Shown: positions 1-8,368 of the stretch, piece after piece
How the letters are laid out: each line of letters opens with the position of its first letter
How positions within the stretch are numbered: the first letter of the stretch is position 1
NCBI GenBank assembly: GCA_902364975.1
Contig: CABJFQ010000005.1
Span: 11,092 to 75,091 of the forward strand
From: Coriobacteriaceae bacterium
GTDB lineage: Bacteria > Actinomycetota > Coriobacteriia > Coriobacteriales > Coriobacteriaceae
Direction: 5' to 3'
Length of the DNA: 64,000 bases
Notes under the pieces: generated by a model
Seen by the model: the letters and a program-made list of their open reading frames with translations, nothing else
Database searches by the model: none
What the model was told of the DNA's origin: nothing
Position numbers and translations under genes: made by a program

Positions 1-312
1 GACTGCCCAGCGATGCGTCGTCTTAAGCGATGACATAGGCGCCCACCCCCGATAGGGGCAGGTCGCCGCGATACCTCTCACGGTTCATAGCGATGAGTCC
101 TCTGTGTATGCCCGCTTCGGCAGGCAGATCTGTTGAACGGATTTATTATACCGTGCAGAGCAGACGCAAATCGCCGCAGCACGCCGCGGTTTCGGTAAAC
201 GATGCCGGTAATAGCCTCGAAATATTCGAGCGTTTCTGACGCACGGACGCATGCGAGCGTCTAGCATATCCATTCAAAACGGGTTCACGGGCAAAGGGAG
301 TCACAAGCGCAT
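1..312. other. Leader region without a convincing gene
   Basis: No protein family is recognisable here. A 21-codon minus-strand ORF at 23-88 starts with ATG and has an AGAGGA-like Shine-Dalgarno 8 bases upstream, but its product resembles nothing I know. A short imperfect palindrome (GACGC-N6-GCGTC, about 247-262) precedes the transporter gene. The promoter of the transporter probably lies here, but no clear -35/-10 pair could be chosen. Confidence 0.4.
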
Positions 313-1311
313 ATGAAGCAATGGGTTGGACTGGGCAAGTTTCTCGCGGGGCACATGCAGGTCATCGTTCCGATTTGCGTGGCACTCGGCGTGCTCTTTC
401 CCCAACAGATTGGCGTACTCAAGCCCATCGTTCCCACCTTGTTTGCCTTTATGACGTTTCAGGGTGCGCTCAGCAACACCTTTCACCAGGTAACCGAGGT
501 GTTCCGCCGTCCGTTGCACCTAGTCTTGGCGCTGCTCGTCTCGGCGGTGCTTATTCCCATCGCGGCGTATGCCATGGGGTCACTCTTCTTTGGCTCCAAC
601 CCCAACCTTGTCTGCGGCATTGTGCTCGAATACAGCGTGCCCGTGGCCGTCACCGCTTTTATGTGGATCAGCATGTTCGGCGGCAACGGCCCGCTCGCGC
701 TCACCATCATCCTGACGTCCTCGGTCATCTCACCTGTGACGATTCCGCTTACGCTCAAGCTCCTGCTGGGCGCCACCGTCTCGATCGACGTGCCGAGCAT
801 GATGCAGAACATGGCCTTTATGATCGCCATCCCCGCTGTGCTCGGTATTGCCATCAATGAACTCACGCGCGGCTGGGGCCACGAGAAACTCTCTCCCGTG
901 CTCTCGCCCGCCTGCAAGTTCATGATGATGGGCGTCATCGCGTCCAACTCCACCGCTATGAGCGAGTACGTGCTGCACATAAACGCGGTGCGCCTGGAAG
1001 TCGCCCTCTTTATTTTGGTCTTCGCCATCAGCGGCTTTGTCGTCGGTTTTCTGGTCGCACGTGCGCTGCATCTGCCATATAGCGAGACGACTACCATGTG
1101 CTTTACCTGCGGCATGCGCAACATCTCTTCGGGTGCCGTCATCGCCACGCAGTACTTTCCGGGCGAGGTCGTGTTCCCCGTCATGTGCGGCACGCTGTTT
1201 CAGCAGGTGCTGGCCTCGATTATCGGGCATCTCTTTGAGTGCCTAACCTGCGAGGAGCGCACCAAACAGCGCAAGCGGGTCGAAGCCGGCCGCGACGCCA
1301 TGGCGCGCTAG
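313..1311 (+). CDS. Bile acid:sodium symporter (BASS) family membrane transporter
   Basis: A 332-residue polytopic membrane protein with about nine hydrophobic segments spread over residues 10-305 and a basic cytoplasmic tail. The size, the segment layout and the Gly/Ser/Asn-rich stretch near residues 270-280 (CGMRNISSGA) fit the BASS/SBF-like superfamily, which moves organic anions with sodium or protons. The substrate cannot be read from the sequence: bile acids, pantoate or keto acids are all possible in this superfamily, so a gut setting alone does not prove bile-acid transport. The start is the first ATG after an AAAGGGAG box, although the spacing of about 12 bases is long. It converges with the DUF4931 gene only 30 bases downstream. 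Confidence 0.75.
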   Translation: MKQWVGLGKFLAGHMQVIVPICVALGVLFPQQIGVLKPIVPTLFAFMTFQGALSNTFHQVTEVFRRPLHLVLALLVSAVLIPIAAYAMGSLFFGSNPNLVCGIVLEYSVPVAVTAFMWISMFGGNGPLALTIILTSSVISPVTIPLTLKLLLGATVSIDVPSMMQNMAFMIAIPAVLGIAINELTRGWGHEKLSPVLSPACKFMMMGVIASNSTAMSEYVLHINAVRLEVALFILVFAISGFVVGFLVARALHLPYSETTTMCFTCGMRNISSGAVIATQYFPGEVVFPVMCGTLFQQVLASIIGHLFECLTCEERTKQRKRVEAGRDAMAR

Positions 1312-1341
1312 GCTGTCCGCATTACGCGGGTGTTAGTCTTG

Positions 1342-2139
1342 CTATACGAGCGTTTCCAGATGCGCACGCAGACGCTCAGCATCGATATCGAGCGTCGTCT
1401 CGGCATTGACTTGGGCCAAACGATAGCCGACAAAGTAGGGCGAAACCACCCAACGCGGCAGCGCCTTGGCAATGGTCCGACCGCCCAGGTGATAGAAGAA
1501 CAAGTTGTACGACTCTGCGCGACCACCGTGGTGCTCGTTTAGGATATAGCGCAGAGCTACCTGGATCGCATCGGCAAAGAGATCCGCCTCGGCTTGGTCT
1601 CGTGCGTCATCGCTGGCGGCGATTCCCTGCGGGGCTGAAACGTTGATCTCAAAGAACCCCATGATCGGTTCGGTTGAGATATTGACCGAGATTCTCCCCT
1701 GTTGCCAGACATTGATGCCTTCGAAATTGGCGGAAGTCAGCGAAGTGTAGCCGTCTTCCTGCTCCAAACCCACAATCTGCATGTGCGGATGAACGAGACT
1801 ACCGCCCGAGAGCGGACCCTTGTTCTTGTACATGAGAACGCTGCGATACTGCTGTGAATCGATCATCTGCTGCCAGCAACCCAGGGCAAACCGCATCACA
1901 TGGTGGAGTTCATCCGGCTCATAGATCACCAGGTCGGCATCGTGATCGGCCGACTCGATCAGCACGGTTTGACGGGTGGCGCGCAGGGTCTTGAACTTAT
2001 TCTCGAGCCAGATGCAGTCACCATCGCGCCGGATGATATCGGCAAGTTCCTCGGTATCGCAAAAGGGACACGCGGTGCCAGGGCGCCGGTTGTCGTCGGG
2101 CTTACCGTTCGCCTGCTGAACGTCAAATACCAGCGCCAC
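1342..2139 (-). CDS. DUF4931 (GalT/HIT-like) protein
   Basis: A 265-residue soluble protein. An N-terminal CPFC motif near residue 25 looks like half of a zinc site. A histidine-rich motif, HPHMQI, near residue 118 is the hallmark of the HIT/GalT nucleotidyltransferase fold. Together these match the DUF4931 family of galactose-1-phosphate uridylyltransferase-like proteins. The reaction is unknown; transfer or hydrolysis of a nucleotide is the family expectation. Translation starts at GTG, 3 bases after the cutC stop, so the two genes are cotranscribed leftward and probably translationally coupled. No membrane segment or signal peptide is visible. Confidence 0.75.
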   Translation of the reverse strand: MALVFDVQQANGKPDDNRRPGTACPFCDTEELADIIRRDGDCIWLENKFKTLRATRQTVLIESADHDADLVIYEPDELHHVMRFALGCWQQMIDSQQYRSVLMYKNKGPLSGGSLVHPHMQIVGLEQEDGYTSLTSANFEGINVWQQGRISVNISTEPIMGFFEINVSAPQGIAASDDARDQAEADLFADAIQVALRYILNEHHGGRAESYNLFFYHLGGRTIAKALPRWVVSPYFVGYRLAQVNAETTLDIDAERLRAHLETLV

Positions 2140-2142
2140 GGG

Positions 2143-2820
2143 TTACGCCTCCAGCGGCACGATCTTGGTGCCATGGAGCTCGGAGACGCTCAATGCCGCC
2201 GCCACGGTATCGCGGTTGGCCGTAGAAATGCCGCCGCCGGGAAGGATGGTCAGGCGGTCGCCCGCATACTCGACAAGACGCGACAGGTGCTCCAGGTTGT
2301 CCTCGATCGGCGTTCCGGCAGCACCACCATGCGTCAGGATGCGCGTGATGCCGCAGTCGGCGAGTGTGTCAATGGCGTCCAGCTGAGCCTCGGGCGAGAG
2401 CTGGTCAAAGGCCATGTGGAAGGTGATATCGATGGCCCCGCGCTTGCACTCCTCGGTCGCGCAGCCCGTAGCCATCACGAGGGCGCCGAGGGTGAGCTCG
2501 TCGAGCGCCCAGCCGCCGGCACAGGGCTTGCAGCAGCCAAAGACCAGGCCGTCAACGCCGGCGCTCACGGCAAGACCCAAGTCCATCTCCATCATGCGCA
2601 GCTCGTCCTGGTTGTAGTGAAAGTCACCGCCACGCGGGCGAATCATGCACATCACTCGCGCGTCATGCTCGTGAGCATAGCTGACCGTAGTGCTGATAAC
2701 GCCGGCCGAGGGCGTGGTACCACCGACGGCAAGGTTGTCGCACAACTCGATGCGCTTAGCACCGGCATCGATAGCCGCCGGCACACGCTCAAAGTTCTCG
2801 GCACAAAACTCGTACAGCAT
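2143..2820 (-). CDS. cutC: CutC family protein (copper homeostasis family)
   Basis: A 225-residue TIM-barrel protein. CutC hallmarks are visible: the N-terminal FCAENFERV segment followed by GAKRIELCDNLAVGGTTPS, the central MIRPRGGDFHY motif, and a C-terminal ILPGGGIS loop. The start is placed at the internal ATG (MLYEFC) because upstream residues do not match the family; a purine-rich GGGGGC precedes it. CutC was named for copper tolerance in E. coli, but its biochemical role is unsettled, so only the family is asserted. It is the first gene of a two-gene leftward operon with the DUF4931 gene. Confidence 0.88.
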   Translation of the reverse strand: MLYEFCAENFERVPAAIDAGAKRIELCDNLAVGGTTPSAGVISTTVSYAHEHDARVMCMIRPRGGDFHYNQDELRMMEMDLGLAVSAGVDGLVFGCCKPCAGGWALDELTLGALVMATGCATEECKRGAIDITFHMAFDQLSPEAQLDAIDTLADCGITRILTHGGAAGTPIEDNLEHLSRLVEYAGDRLTILPGGGISTANRDTVAAALSVSELHGTKIVPLEA

Positions 2821-2894
2821 AGATAGCCCCCAGGAGACATTTCGATTTCCACACGGCATTGTCGCACGTTAAATAGCAACCCGCACGATGGAAC

Positions 2895-3000
2895 AAAACC
2901 TTGACAAGGAGTGTCCCAAAGTGCCGGCACATAAGGAACGTCCCCAGGTGCCACCTTGAGCGATGGGTACTCATTTAAGTACGTCCCCAATGAGTACCCG
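2895..3000. repeat. Cluster of short palindromes with GTCCC motifs
   Basis: The spacer between cutC and padR holds a perfect 10-bp palindrome GTGCCGGCAC (2921-2930), an AGGTG-N-CACCT palindrome near 2946, and a perfect 11-bp inverted repeat, GGGTACTCATT (2965-2975) with AATGAGTACCC (2989-2999). The loop of the last contains ACGTCCCC directly before the right arm. The same arrangement, GTCCCC abutting a variable arm, recurs at 50394 and 63490. None of these is followed by a T-run, so they are not simple intrinsic terminators. Confidence 0.7.
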
Positions 3001-3038
3001 CAGGGGACAGACAGACCGGACTCCCTATACGACAACTG

Positions 3039-3068
3039 TTGACATCATATACTATGTGTCATATAGTA
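3039..3068 (+). promoter_or_regulatory. padR promoter with overlapping operator
   Basis: TTGACA at 3039-3044 and TATAGT at 3062-3067 are separated by 17 bases, a near-consensus housekeeping promoter. The -10 box lies inside an inverted repeat, TACTAT (3050-3055), N7, ATAGTA (3063-3068). A further GTGTTACAC palindrome and a TATACTA half-site follow before the ribosome binding site. This is the layout expected for autorepression by the PadR protein encoded next. Confidence 0.75.
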
Positions 3069-3104
3069 GGTGTTACACAGTATACTACGAAAGGAGGTGT
3101 GCGG

Positions 3105-3425
3105 ATGGAGGCACAGATGAAGCGCGGCTTCCTCGAGGCCTGCGTGCTCGCGGCCGTCTCGGGCGAGGAATCCTACGGCTATCAGATCGTGAAGGACGTG
3201 CCCGCGAGTATGGGGCTCACGGAATCCACGCTCTATCCGTTGCTCAAGCGCCTGGAGAAGGCGGGCTGCATCACCGCGCGCTCCGCCGAGCACAACGGGC
3301 GGCTGCGGAGGTACTACCGCATCACGGACGCCGGGCGCGAGCGTATCGCCGAGTTCCTCGCCGAATGGCCATCCGTGCAGGAGATCTACCGTTACGTGGA
3401 GGGGGCGCACCATGACGCGCGATGA
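3105..3425 (+). CDS. PadR family transcriptional regulator
   Basis: A 106-residue protein with the PadR winged-helix fold: an N-terminal helix MKRGFLEACVLAAVS, then SYGYQIVKDV, the recognition helix region ESTLYPLLKRLEKAG, and the wing around RLRRYYRITDAG. The length equals that of small PadR-s1 regulators. The start is the ATG at 3105, preceded by the strong ribosome binding site AAAGGAGG. Its gene overlaps the DUF1700 gene by 14 bases. PadR proteins paired with DUF1700 (HAAS) membrane proteins usually respond to envelope stress; that role is inferred here from the pairing. Confidence 0.9.
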   Translation: MEAQMKRGFLEACVLAAVSGEESYGYQIVKDVPASMGLTESTLYPLLKRLEKAGCITARSAEHNGRLRRYYRITDAGRERIAEFLAEWPSVQEIYRYVEGAHHDAR

Positions 3426-4044
3426 GTTCTTGAACCGGCTGGGCGAGCTTCTGGCCTGCCTGCCGGCAGATCAGGTAAAGGAAACGCAGGAGTTCTACGC
3501 GGAGGCCATCGCCGACCGTATGGAGGACGGCATGACGGAGGCCGAGGCTGTGGCCGCCATGGGCACGCCCGGTGAGGTCGCCGAGGCAACGCTCGACGAA
3601 CTGCCCGCCGTGCCGCGCGCGATCGCGAGGACCAAGCGCAAGAGCACGGCACTTCTATGGGCGCTCGCCATCGTGGGCTCTCCGGTATGGATTCCGCTGC
3701 TGCTCGCGTTCGTCGCCGTTGCCGCTGCAGTCTACATCTGTATTTGGGTTCTTGCGCTCTGCGTGTGGATCGTGGCCGCGGCATTCGGGGGCGCGGGCCT
3801 GGTAGGGCTCCTGTTCGCCGTGGACGGCATCATTATCGGGCATGTTCCGTACGTTTTGGCCTCGATGGGAATGGGATTCGCTTCCATCGGTGTGGCGCTC
3901 CTCACGGGAGCCGGCGCCTGGACGGCGTCCAAGCAGATCGCGCGCCTCTCTGCCCTTTGGGCGAAGAAAGCCGTTTCGCCCTTCTGGAAAGATCGAGGCA
4001 ATAAGAGCCGCATGGGCGCCGAAGCGGCGCCGCTCACGGCATAG
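3412..4044 (+). CDS. DUF1700 (HAAS domain) membrane protein
   Basis: A 210-residue protein whose first 65 residues match the DUF1700/HAAS signature: MTRDEFLNRLGELL, then QEFYAEAIADRMEDG and EAVAAMGTPGEVA. Three hydrophobic membrane segments follow between about residues 85 and 165, and a basic cytoplasmic tail ends the protein. HAAS proteins typically sit in padR operons together with a DUF4097 beta-strand-repeat protein. Here the reading frame begins inside the end of padR, so the two are translationally coupled. The third member of the usual operon appears damaged (see 4059). Confidence 0.88.
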   Translation: MTRDEFLNRLGELLACLPADQVKETQEFYAEAIADRMEDGMTEAEAVAAMGTPGEVAEATLDELPAVPRAIARTKRKSTALLWALAIVGSPVWIPLLLAFVAVAAAVYICIWVLALCVWIVAAAFGGAGLVGLLFAVDGIIIGHVPYVLASMGMGFASIGVALLTGAGAWTASKQIARLSALWAKKAVSPFWKDRGNKSRMGAEAAPLTA

Positions 4045-4058
4045 GAAGGAGTGCAAAC

Positions 4059-4322
4059 ATGTCCAGCGTAAAAAGGATTTACCTTGCCGTAGCGGGTGGG
4101 CTTGTTGCCACGGGGCTCGTCCTGGCTGCTATCGGATTTGTGGCCTCCGGCTTTAACCTCGCTGTGCTCAACACGCAGATCGACCTGCGCGATGACACCA
4201 TCATTCTGGGTGGTGTTGAAATAGACGACCCGACAGGGCTTCCACTCATCGAGCAGCTTGCCGAGGTCGGCGAGATCCATATTGGATCTGCAACGACTGG
4301 TTCGTCTTCTCCTCGCAAATGA
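4059..4322 (+). CDS. Truncated third gene of padR-DUF1700 operon
   Basis: An 87-residue protein with a single N-terminal membrane segment (residues 7-32) and a short extracytoplasmic stretch that ends abruptly in a Ser/Pro-rich tail. It is preceded by a GGAAGGAG ribosome binding site 15 bases after the DUF1700 stop, so it is translated from the same operon. In related operons the third gene encodes a DUF4097 protein of about 250-300 residues with an N-terminal membrane helix. This product matches only that beginning, including the residues DIVLGGVEID-like segment near 47-55. I read it as a 3'-truncated DUF4097 gene. A remnant of an IS110 transposase lies about 320 bases downstream and may mark the event. 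Confidence 0.55.
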   Translation: MSSVKRIYLAVAGGLVATGLVLAAIGFVASGFNLAVLNTQIDLRDDTIILGGVEIDDPTGLPLIEQLAEVGEIHIGSATTGSSSPRK

Positions 4323-4644
4323 TCGAGCTCGTAGCAGCCGTCCCCCCCCTTCGGGCGCACCACGACGGGCATGAGCACGCCGCGCTCGGAGCCTTTTTGC
4401 GAGACCTTCCGTCACGCTCTTCCTGCGTGGTGAACCGGTCATCGACCGACGAGAGGCTGATGGGAATCTCTCGACTTCGGGCCAATCCCGCTCACCGATC
4501 TGGTCTTCCTTCGTGATGCGCACATAAGCGAGCAGACACCGCGCAGTGCTTCAGCGCGGCCGCACTTCCACGTCTATGACGGAGGTGCCCGGCGGCGTCT
4601 TGGCAATCCCCTTGTTTGCAGGCGTTAGCGCGTGGGGATCGCCC
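4323..4644. other. Degenerate spacer, no intact gene
   Basis: About 320 bases between the truncated operon gene and the IS110 remnant. No frame gives a recognisable protein on either strand. It is probably decayed coding DNA from the lost part of the DUF4097-like gene and the lost front of the transposase. Confidence 0.5.
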
Positions 4645-4782
4645 ACTCGGGGGTCGAGGCCGCCGAGGACGGCGGCGAACCTCGCGGTGTCATTCGACAT
4701 CGCGAGGTTCCCGGACCATGACCACCTGGCCTCGTACCGCGGCATAGCCCCAAGGGTGAGGAGCTTCGGCACGTCGATCAGG
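4645..4782 (+). pseudogene. IS110-family transposase fragment
   Basis: One plus-strand frame across this stretch encodes PRTAANLAVSFDIARFPDHD followed by HLASYRGIAPRVRSFGTSI. This is a close match to the conserved C-terminal block (Transposase_20) of IS110 transposases, where a helix-hairpin-helix GPxTAA motif leads into the HLASYxGLAP segment. The expected GVGP before RTAA reads SRPP, and no start codon, DEDD catalytic domain or insertion ends were found, so only about 45 residues of a transposase of roughly 400 remain. It is a dead relic beside the 3' end of livF. Confidence 0.75.
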
Positions 4783-4833
4783 GCGCCCGCGCAGCGTCGG
4801 CCGGTCCGCCGTTCGGCAGAACGGCGGAAGTCC

Positions 4834-5547
4834 CTAGCCGCCCAGGTAAGCCTTGCGGACGTTGTCGTCGTGCAGGAGCTCTTGGCCGGTGCCGGTCATG
4901 GTGATCTTGCCGGTCTCGAGCACGTAGCCGCGCGTGGCGATTGAAAGCGCCATCTGGGCGTTCTGCTCGACCAGAAGCACCGTGGTACCGGCCTTGTGCA
5001 GGTCCTCGACAATCTGGAAGATCTGCTCAATCAGAATCGGCGCCAGACCCATGGAAGGCTCATCGAGCATGAGCAGCTTGGGGTTGCTCATAAGGGCGCG
5101 CCCCATAACGAGCATCTGCTGTTCGCCGCCCGAAAGGGTGCCGGCGACCTGGCGACGGCGCTCCTTAAGGCGCGGGAACTGCTCGTAGACGCGCTCAAGG
5201 CCCGGAGCCACCGTGGACTTGGGCTGCGTGTAGGCGCCCATCTCCAGGTTCTCCTCGACCGTCATCTGCAAAAAGGCGCGACGGCCCTCGGGAACCTGGG
5301 CCAGGCCCTTGCCCACCAGTTTATCGGCAGGCGTATGGGTAATGTCCTCGCCCATAAACTTGATGGAGCCGGTCTTGGAACGCAGCAGGCCCGAGACGGT
5401 TTTAAGCGTCGTGGACTTACCGGCGCCGTTCGCGCCGATCAGGGCCACGATCTCGCCCTCGTTGACGTTAAAGGAGATGTCCTTGATGGCGTGGATAGCG
5501 CCGTACCAGACGTTGATGTTGTAGACGGAAAGCATCGGCTCTGCCAT
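4834..5547 (-). CDS. livF: Branched-chain amino-acid ABC transporter ATPase LivF
   Basis: A 237-residue ABC ATPase. Walker A is GANGAGKST (about residues 38-46), the signature is LSGGEQQM, and Walker B is LLMLDEPSMGLAP, whose SMGLAP ending is typical of LivF. The length is exactly the family norm. It energises import of leucine, isoleucine and valine, or related amino acids, together with LivG, LivH and LivM. It is the last gene of the leftward liv operon and starts immediately after the livG stop. A 9-bp GC-rich hairpin, CCGCCGTTC/GAACGGCGG at 4806-4827, follows the stop but lacks a T-run. Confidence 0.95.
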   Translation of the reverse strand: MAEPMLSVYNINVWYGAIHAIKDISFNVNEGEIVALIGANGAGKSTTLKTVSGLLRSKTGSIKFMGEDITHTPADKLVGKGLAQVPEGRRAFLQMTVEENLEMGAYTQPKSTVAPGLERVYEQFPRLKERRRQVAGTLSGGEQQMLVMGRALMSNPKLLMLDEPSMGLAPILIEQIFQIVEDLHKAGTTVLLVEQNAQMALSIATRGYVLETGKITMTGTGQELLHDDNVRKAYLGG

Positions 5548-6408
5548 TTAGTTCTCCCCCTTATCCTGCTTGCCCAGATATGCCTCAATTACGGCATCGT
5601 TGTTCTGGATCTCCTCGGCCGTGCCCTTGGCGATGACCTTACCAAAGTTGAGCACGCAGATGCCCTCGCAGATGTTCATGACGAGCGACATATCATGCTC
5701 GATAAGCATAATGGCGATGCCAAAGGTGTCGCGGATCTTGACGATGTTCTCCATGAGCTCCGCGGTCTCGGACGGGTTCATGCCGGCGGCAGGCTCGTCG
5801 AGCAGCAGCAGTTTGGGGTTGGTGGCAAGCGCACGGACGATCTCCAGACGACGCTGGGCGCCGTAAGGCAGCGAGCCGGCCTGCTCGTTTGCCAGGTGCT
5901 CCATATCAAAGATGGACAGCAGCTCCATGGCGCGCTCGTGGGCGGCCTTCTCGTGCTTCCAGTACGTCGGCAGACGCAGCACGCCCTCAAAACCAGAGTA
6001 GCGCTCCTGGTTGTGCAGGCCGACCTTAACGTTGTCCTCCACCGTCATGGTGTTGAACAGGCGAATGTTCTGGAACGTACGGGCGATACCCATACGGTTG
6101 ACCTGATAGACCGACTTGCCCGAGGTGTCCTCGCCGTCGAGCAGGATAGTACCGTGCGTGGGCTGGTACACCTTGGTGAGCAGGTTGAAGACCGTGGTCT
6201 TACCGGCACCGTTGGGACCGATCAGACCGGCGATCTCGGTCTTACCGATGGTCAGGCTAAAGTCGTCGACTGCCTTAAGGCCGCCAAATTCAATGCCCAA
6301 GTGGATGCACTCGAGCGCCGGGCGCTGGCCCAGGTCGCGGTCGGGAACGATGGCGCCAGAAGGATACGGGACCATCTTGCCCTTGTTGAACTCAAACTTA
6401 CTGGGCAT
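5548..6408 (-). CDS. livG: Branched-chain amino-acid ABC transporter ATPase LivG
   Basis: A 286-residue ABC ATPase with Walker A GPNGAGKTT, the degenerate LivG-type signature LPYGAQRRLEI and Walker B LLLLDEPAAGMNP. The C-terminal helix is of the LivG class. The start is the ATG at 6408 because AGGAGGTG lies 7 bases upstream; an earlier in-frame start lacks family similarity. It overlaps livM by 11 bases. The first 30 residues before the ABC domain are longer than in E. coli LivG, with no obvious added domain. Confidence 0.94.
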   Translation of the reverse strand: MPSKFEFNKGKMVPYPSGAIVPDRDLGQRPALECIHLGIEFGGLKAVDDFSLTIGKTEIAGLIGPNGAGKTTVFNLLTKVYQPTHGTILLDGEDTSGKSVYQVNRMGIARTFQNIRLFNTMTVEDNVKVGLHNQERYSGFEGVLRLPTYWKHEKAAHERAMELLSIFDMEHLANEQAGSLPYGAQRRLEIVRALATNPKLLLLDEPAAGMNPSETAELMENIVKIRDTFGIAIMLIEHDMSLVMNICEGICVLNFGKVIAKGTAEEIQNNDAVIEAYLGKQDKGEN

Positions 6409-7477
6409 CGGCTGCCACCTCCTTCTTGGAAGCAAAGCGGTCCTTAATGCGTGCGAAGAACGACTTGAGCTGCGGGTTGTTGGTAAAGATCATGACCAGA
6501 ATCAGCACGATGGCGTAGATGAGCATGCGGTAGTCCGAGAACTGACGGAGCAGCTCGGGAAGCACCGTGAGCAACGCCGCCGCGATGACGGAGCCGCGCA
6601 TATTGCCCAGACCGCCCAGGACCACGAACACCAGGATGAGGATGGACGTGTTGAAGTCGAACTTGGTGGCGGAAAGCTGCGAGAAGTTACCGCCGAAGAG
6701 GGCTCCGGCAGCGCCGGCGAGAGCGGCGGAAACCACGAAGGCGATCATGCGGTACTCGGTGACGGAGATGCCCACGGACTCGGCAGCGATCTTGTTGTCG
6801 CGCACGGCCATAATGGCACGGCCGGTACGGCTGCGAACCAGGTTGAGCACGATCACGAGTGCGACCATGACCAGGATGGCACCGGCGAGGAAGGTCGAGT
6901 ACGTCGACACGCCCGATGCGCCCTGCGCGCCCTTGATGATGGCGGTGCCGTCCTCGAGCAGGTGCAGGTCGTCGATCGTGGAGTTACCTGTGATGTTAAA
7001 GATCACATGCAGGCCGCGGGAGTCGACGCCCACGATAAGGCAGGTGACGATCTCTTTGATGATCTCGCCAAAAGCCAGCGTCACGATAGCCAGGTAATCG
7101 CCGCTCAGGCGAAGGACCGGGATGCCGATCAAGAAGCCCAGGATGGCGGCAGCGATGGCACCGACCACGATGCTGATGATAAGGCGCACCGGATCGGAGG
7201 GAACGGCGCTCTCCAGCGCGACCGCGGTAACGATGCCCGTATAGGCGCCGACGCTCATAAAGCCCGCGTGGCCCAGCGACAAGTCGCCCGCGATGCCGAC
7301 GACGAGGTTAAGGGAGATGGCCATGACGATATAGGCCGTGATGGGAACCAGCTGACCGGCGATCATGCGCGGAATCATATGGTTGGACTGCATAAAGAAC
7401 ACGATGGCGAACGCCACAAGGCACATGGCGTACGTAACAAAGTCGTGACGCGTCTGCTTGTCTTTAAGAAACTTCAT
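6398..7477 (-). CDS. livM: Branched-chain amino-acid ABC permease LivM
   Basis: A 359-residue permease with eight to ten membrane segments. LivM hallmarks are the early segment AISLNLVVGIAGDLSLGHAG and the C-terminal VLGGLGNMRGSVIAA with the EAA-like loop. It pairs with LivH to form the membrane pore. An ATG at 7477 with GGTG upstream is preferred; a GTG at 7486 lies directly after the livH stop and cannot be excluded. The stretch around residues 150-190 is a longer extracytoplasmic loop than in the enterobacterial protein. The gene overlaps livG. Confidence 0.93.
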   Translation of the reverse strand: MKFLKDKQTRHDFVTYAMCLVAFAIVFFMQSNHMIPRMIAGQLVPITAYIVMAISLNLVVGIAGDLSLGHAGFMSVGAYTGIVTAVALESAVPSDPVRLIISIVVGAIAAAILGFLIGIPVLRLSGDYLAIVTLAFGEIIKEIVTCLIVGVDSRGLHVIFNITGNSTIDDLHLLEDGTAIIKGAQGASGVSTYSTFLAGAILVMVALVIVLNLVRSRTGRAIMAVRDNKIAAESVGISVTEYRMIAFVVSAALAGAAGALFGGNFSQLSATKFDFNTSILILVFVVLGGLGNMRGSVIAAALLTVLPELLRQFSDYRMLIYAIVLILVMIFTNNPQLKSFFARIKDRFASKKEVAADAQ

Positions 7478-7486
7478 AACGCTCAC

Positions 7487-8368
7487 CTACACCTTCTCGG
7501 GGACGTACTTGCCCAAGAGGCCGGCAGGCTTGACGAGCAGGACGATGATCAAAACACCAAAGACGATGGAGTTGGCAAGGCTCGTGGAAATGTAAGCCTG
7601 TGCCATCGCCTCGATGATGCCGATGAGAATGCCACCGACAAAGGCACCGGGGATGGAGCCGATACCGCCGAAGACGGCGGCGTCGAAGGCCTTGATGCCA
7701 GGCATGGCGCCCGTGGTGGGCTGCAGGACCGGCGAGTAGGAGCACAGGAGCACACCGGCGATGGCGGCAAGGGCGGAGCCGATGGCAAACGTCATCGAGA
7801 TGGTACGGTTGACGTTGATGCCCATGAGCTGAGCGGCTGCCTTGTCCTCGGACACGGCGCGCATGGCCTTGCCCATCTTGGTCTTACCTGTAAAGAACAT
7901 CAGACCGGCCATGATAACCAGGCAGGCGACGATGGTGACGAGCGAAACGGCGCTTACATTGAACTTGGCCAAGAACTCCGGCACCTGGAAGGTGACGAGC
8001 GAAGTGAAGTTCTTGGGCGTGGCGCCCCACAGAAGCTGCGCGGCGTTCTGCAGGAAGTAAGACACGCCGATGGCCGTGATCAGAACGGCCAGCGGGCCCG
8101 CCTGACGCAGCGGCTTGTATGCCAGACCCTCGATGAGAACACCGAGAACGGTGCAGACCACACAAGAGAGAATTACAGATGCCCAGCCCGGGAGGCCGAG
8201 ATACGACGTGGCACAGAACGAGACATAGGCACCGACCATGATAACGTCGCCGTGAGCGAAGTTCAGCATCTTGGCGATACCGTAGACCATGGTGTAGCCC
8301 AACGCGATGATGGCGTAGACGCTGCCCATGGACAGGCCGTTGACCAGGTATTGGATAAAGACCGTCAT
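7487..8368 (-). CDS. livH: Branched-chain amino-acid ABC permease LivH
   Basis: A 293-residue permease. The N-terminal stretch QYLVNGLSMGSVYAIIALGY and the motif NFAHGDVIM are diagnostic of LivH, and the FGGIGSIPGAFVGG loop near the C-terminus is the ATPase-contacting region. The start is set at the ATG at 8368, with AAAGGGGG upstream; earlier in-frame codons have no family match. It sits between the downstream binding-protein gene and livM, and its stop is followed at once by livM. Confidence 0.94.
   Translation of the reverse strand: MTVFIQYLVNGLSMGSVYAIIALGYTMVYGIAKMLNFAHGDVIMVGAYVSFCATSYLGLPGWASVILSCVVCTVLGVLIEGLAYKPLRQAGPLAVLITAIGVSYFLQNAAQLLWGATPKNFTSLVTFQVPEFLAKFNVSAVSLVTIVACLVIMAGLMFFTGKTKMGKAMRAVSEDKAAAQLMGINVNRTISMTFAIGSALAAIAGVLLCSYSPVLQPTTGAMPGIKAFDAAVFGGIGSIPGAFVGGILIGIIEAMAQAYISTSLANSIVFGVLIIVLLVKPAGLLGKYVPEKV

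Noticed and set aside
23-88. A 21-codon minus-strand ORF with a good ribosome binding site
   Set aside because: Too short to judge and unlike any known leader peptide; no attenuator follows in the visible sequence.
313-1311. Naming the BASS protein a bile-acid transporter
   Set aside because: The superfamily has many substrates, and no bile-acid gene with clear identity lies next to it.
4806-4827. Intrinsic terminator after livF
   Set aside because: The hairpin is strong but there is no T-run on the transcribed strand.
4996-6447. A 483-codon plus-strand open frame
   Set aside because: Antisense to livF and livG, no recognisable motif; the minus-strand products have clear Walker and signature motifs.
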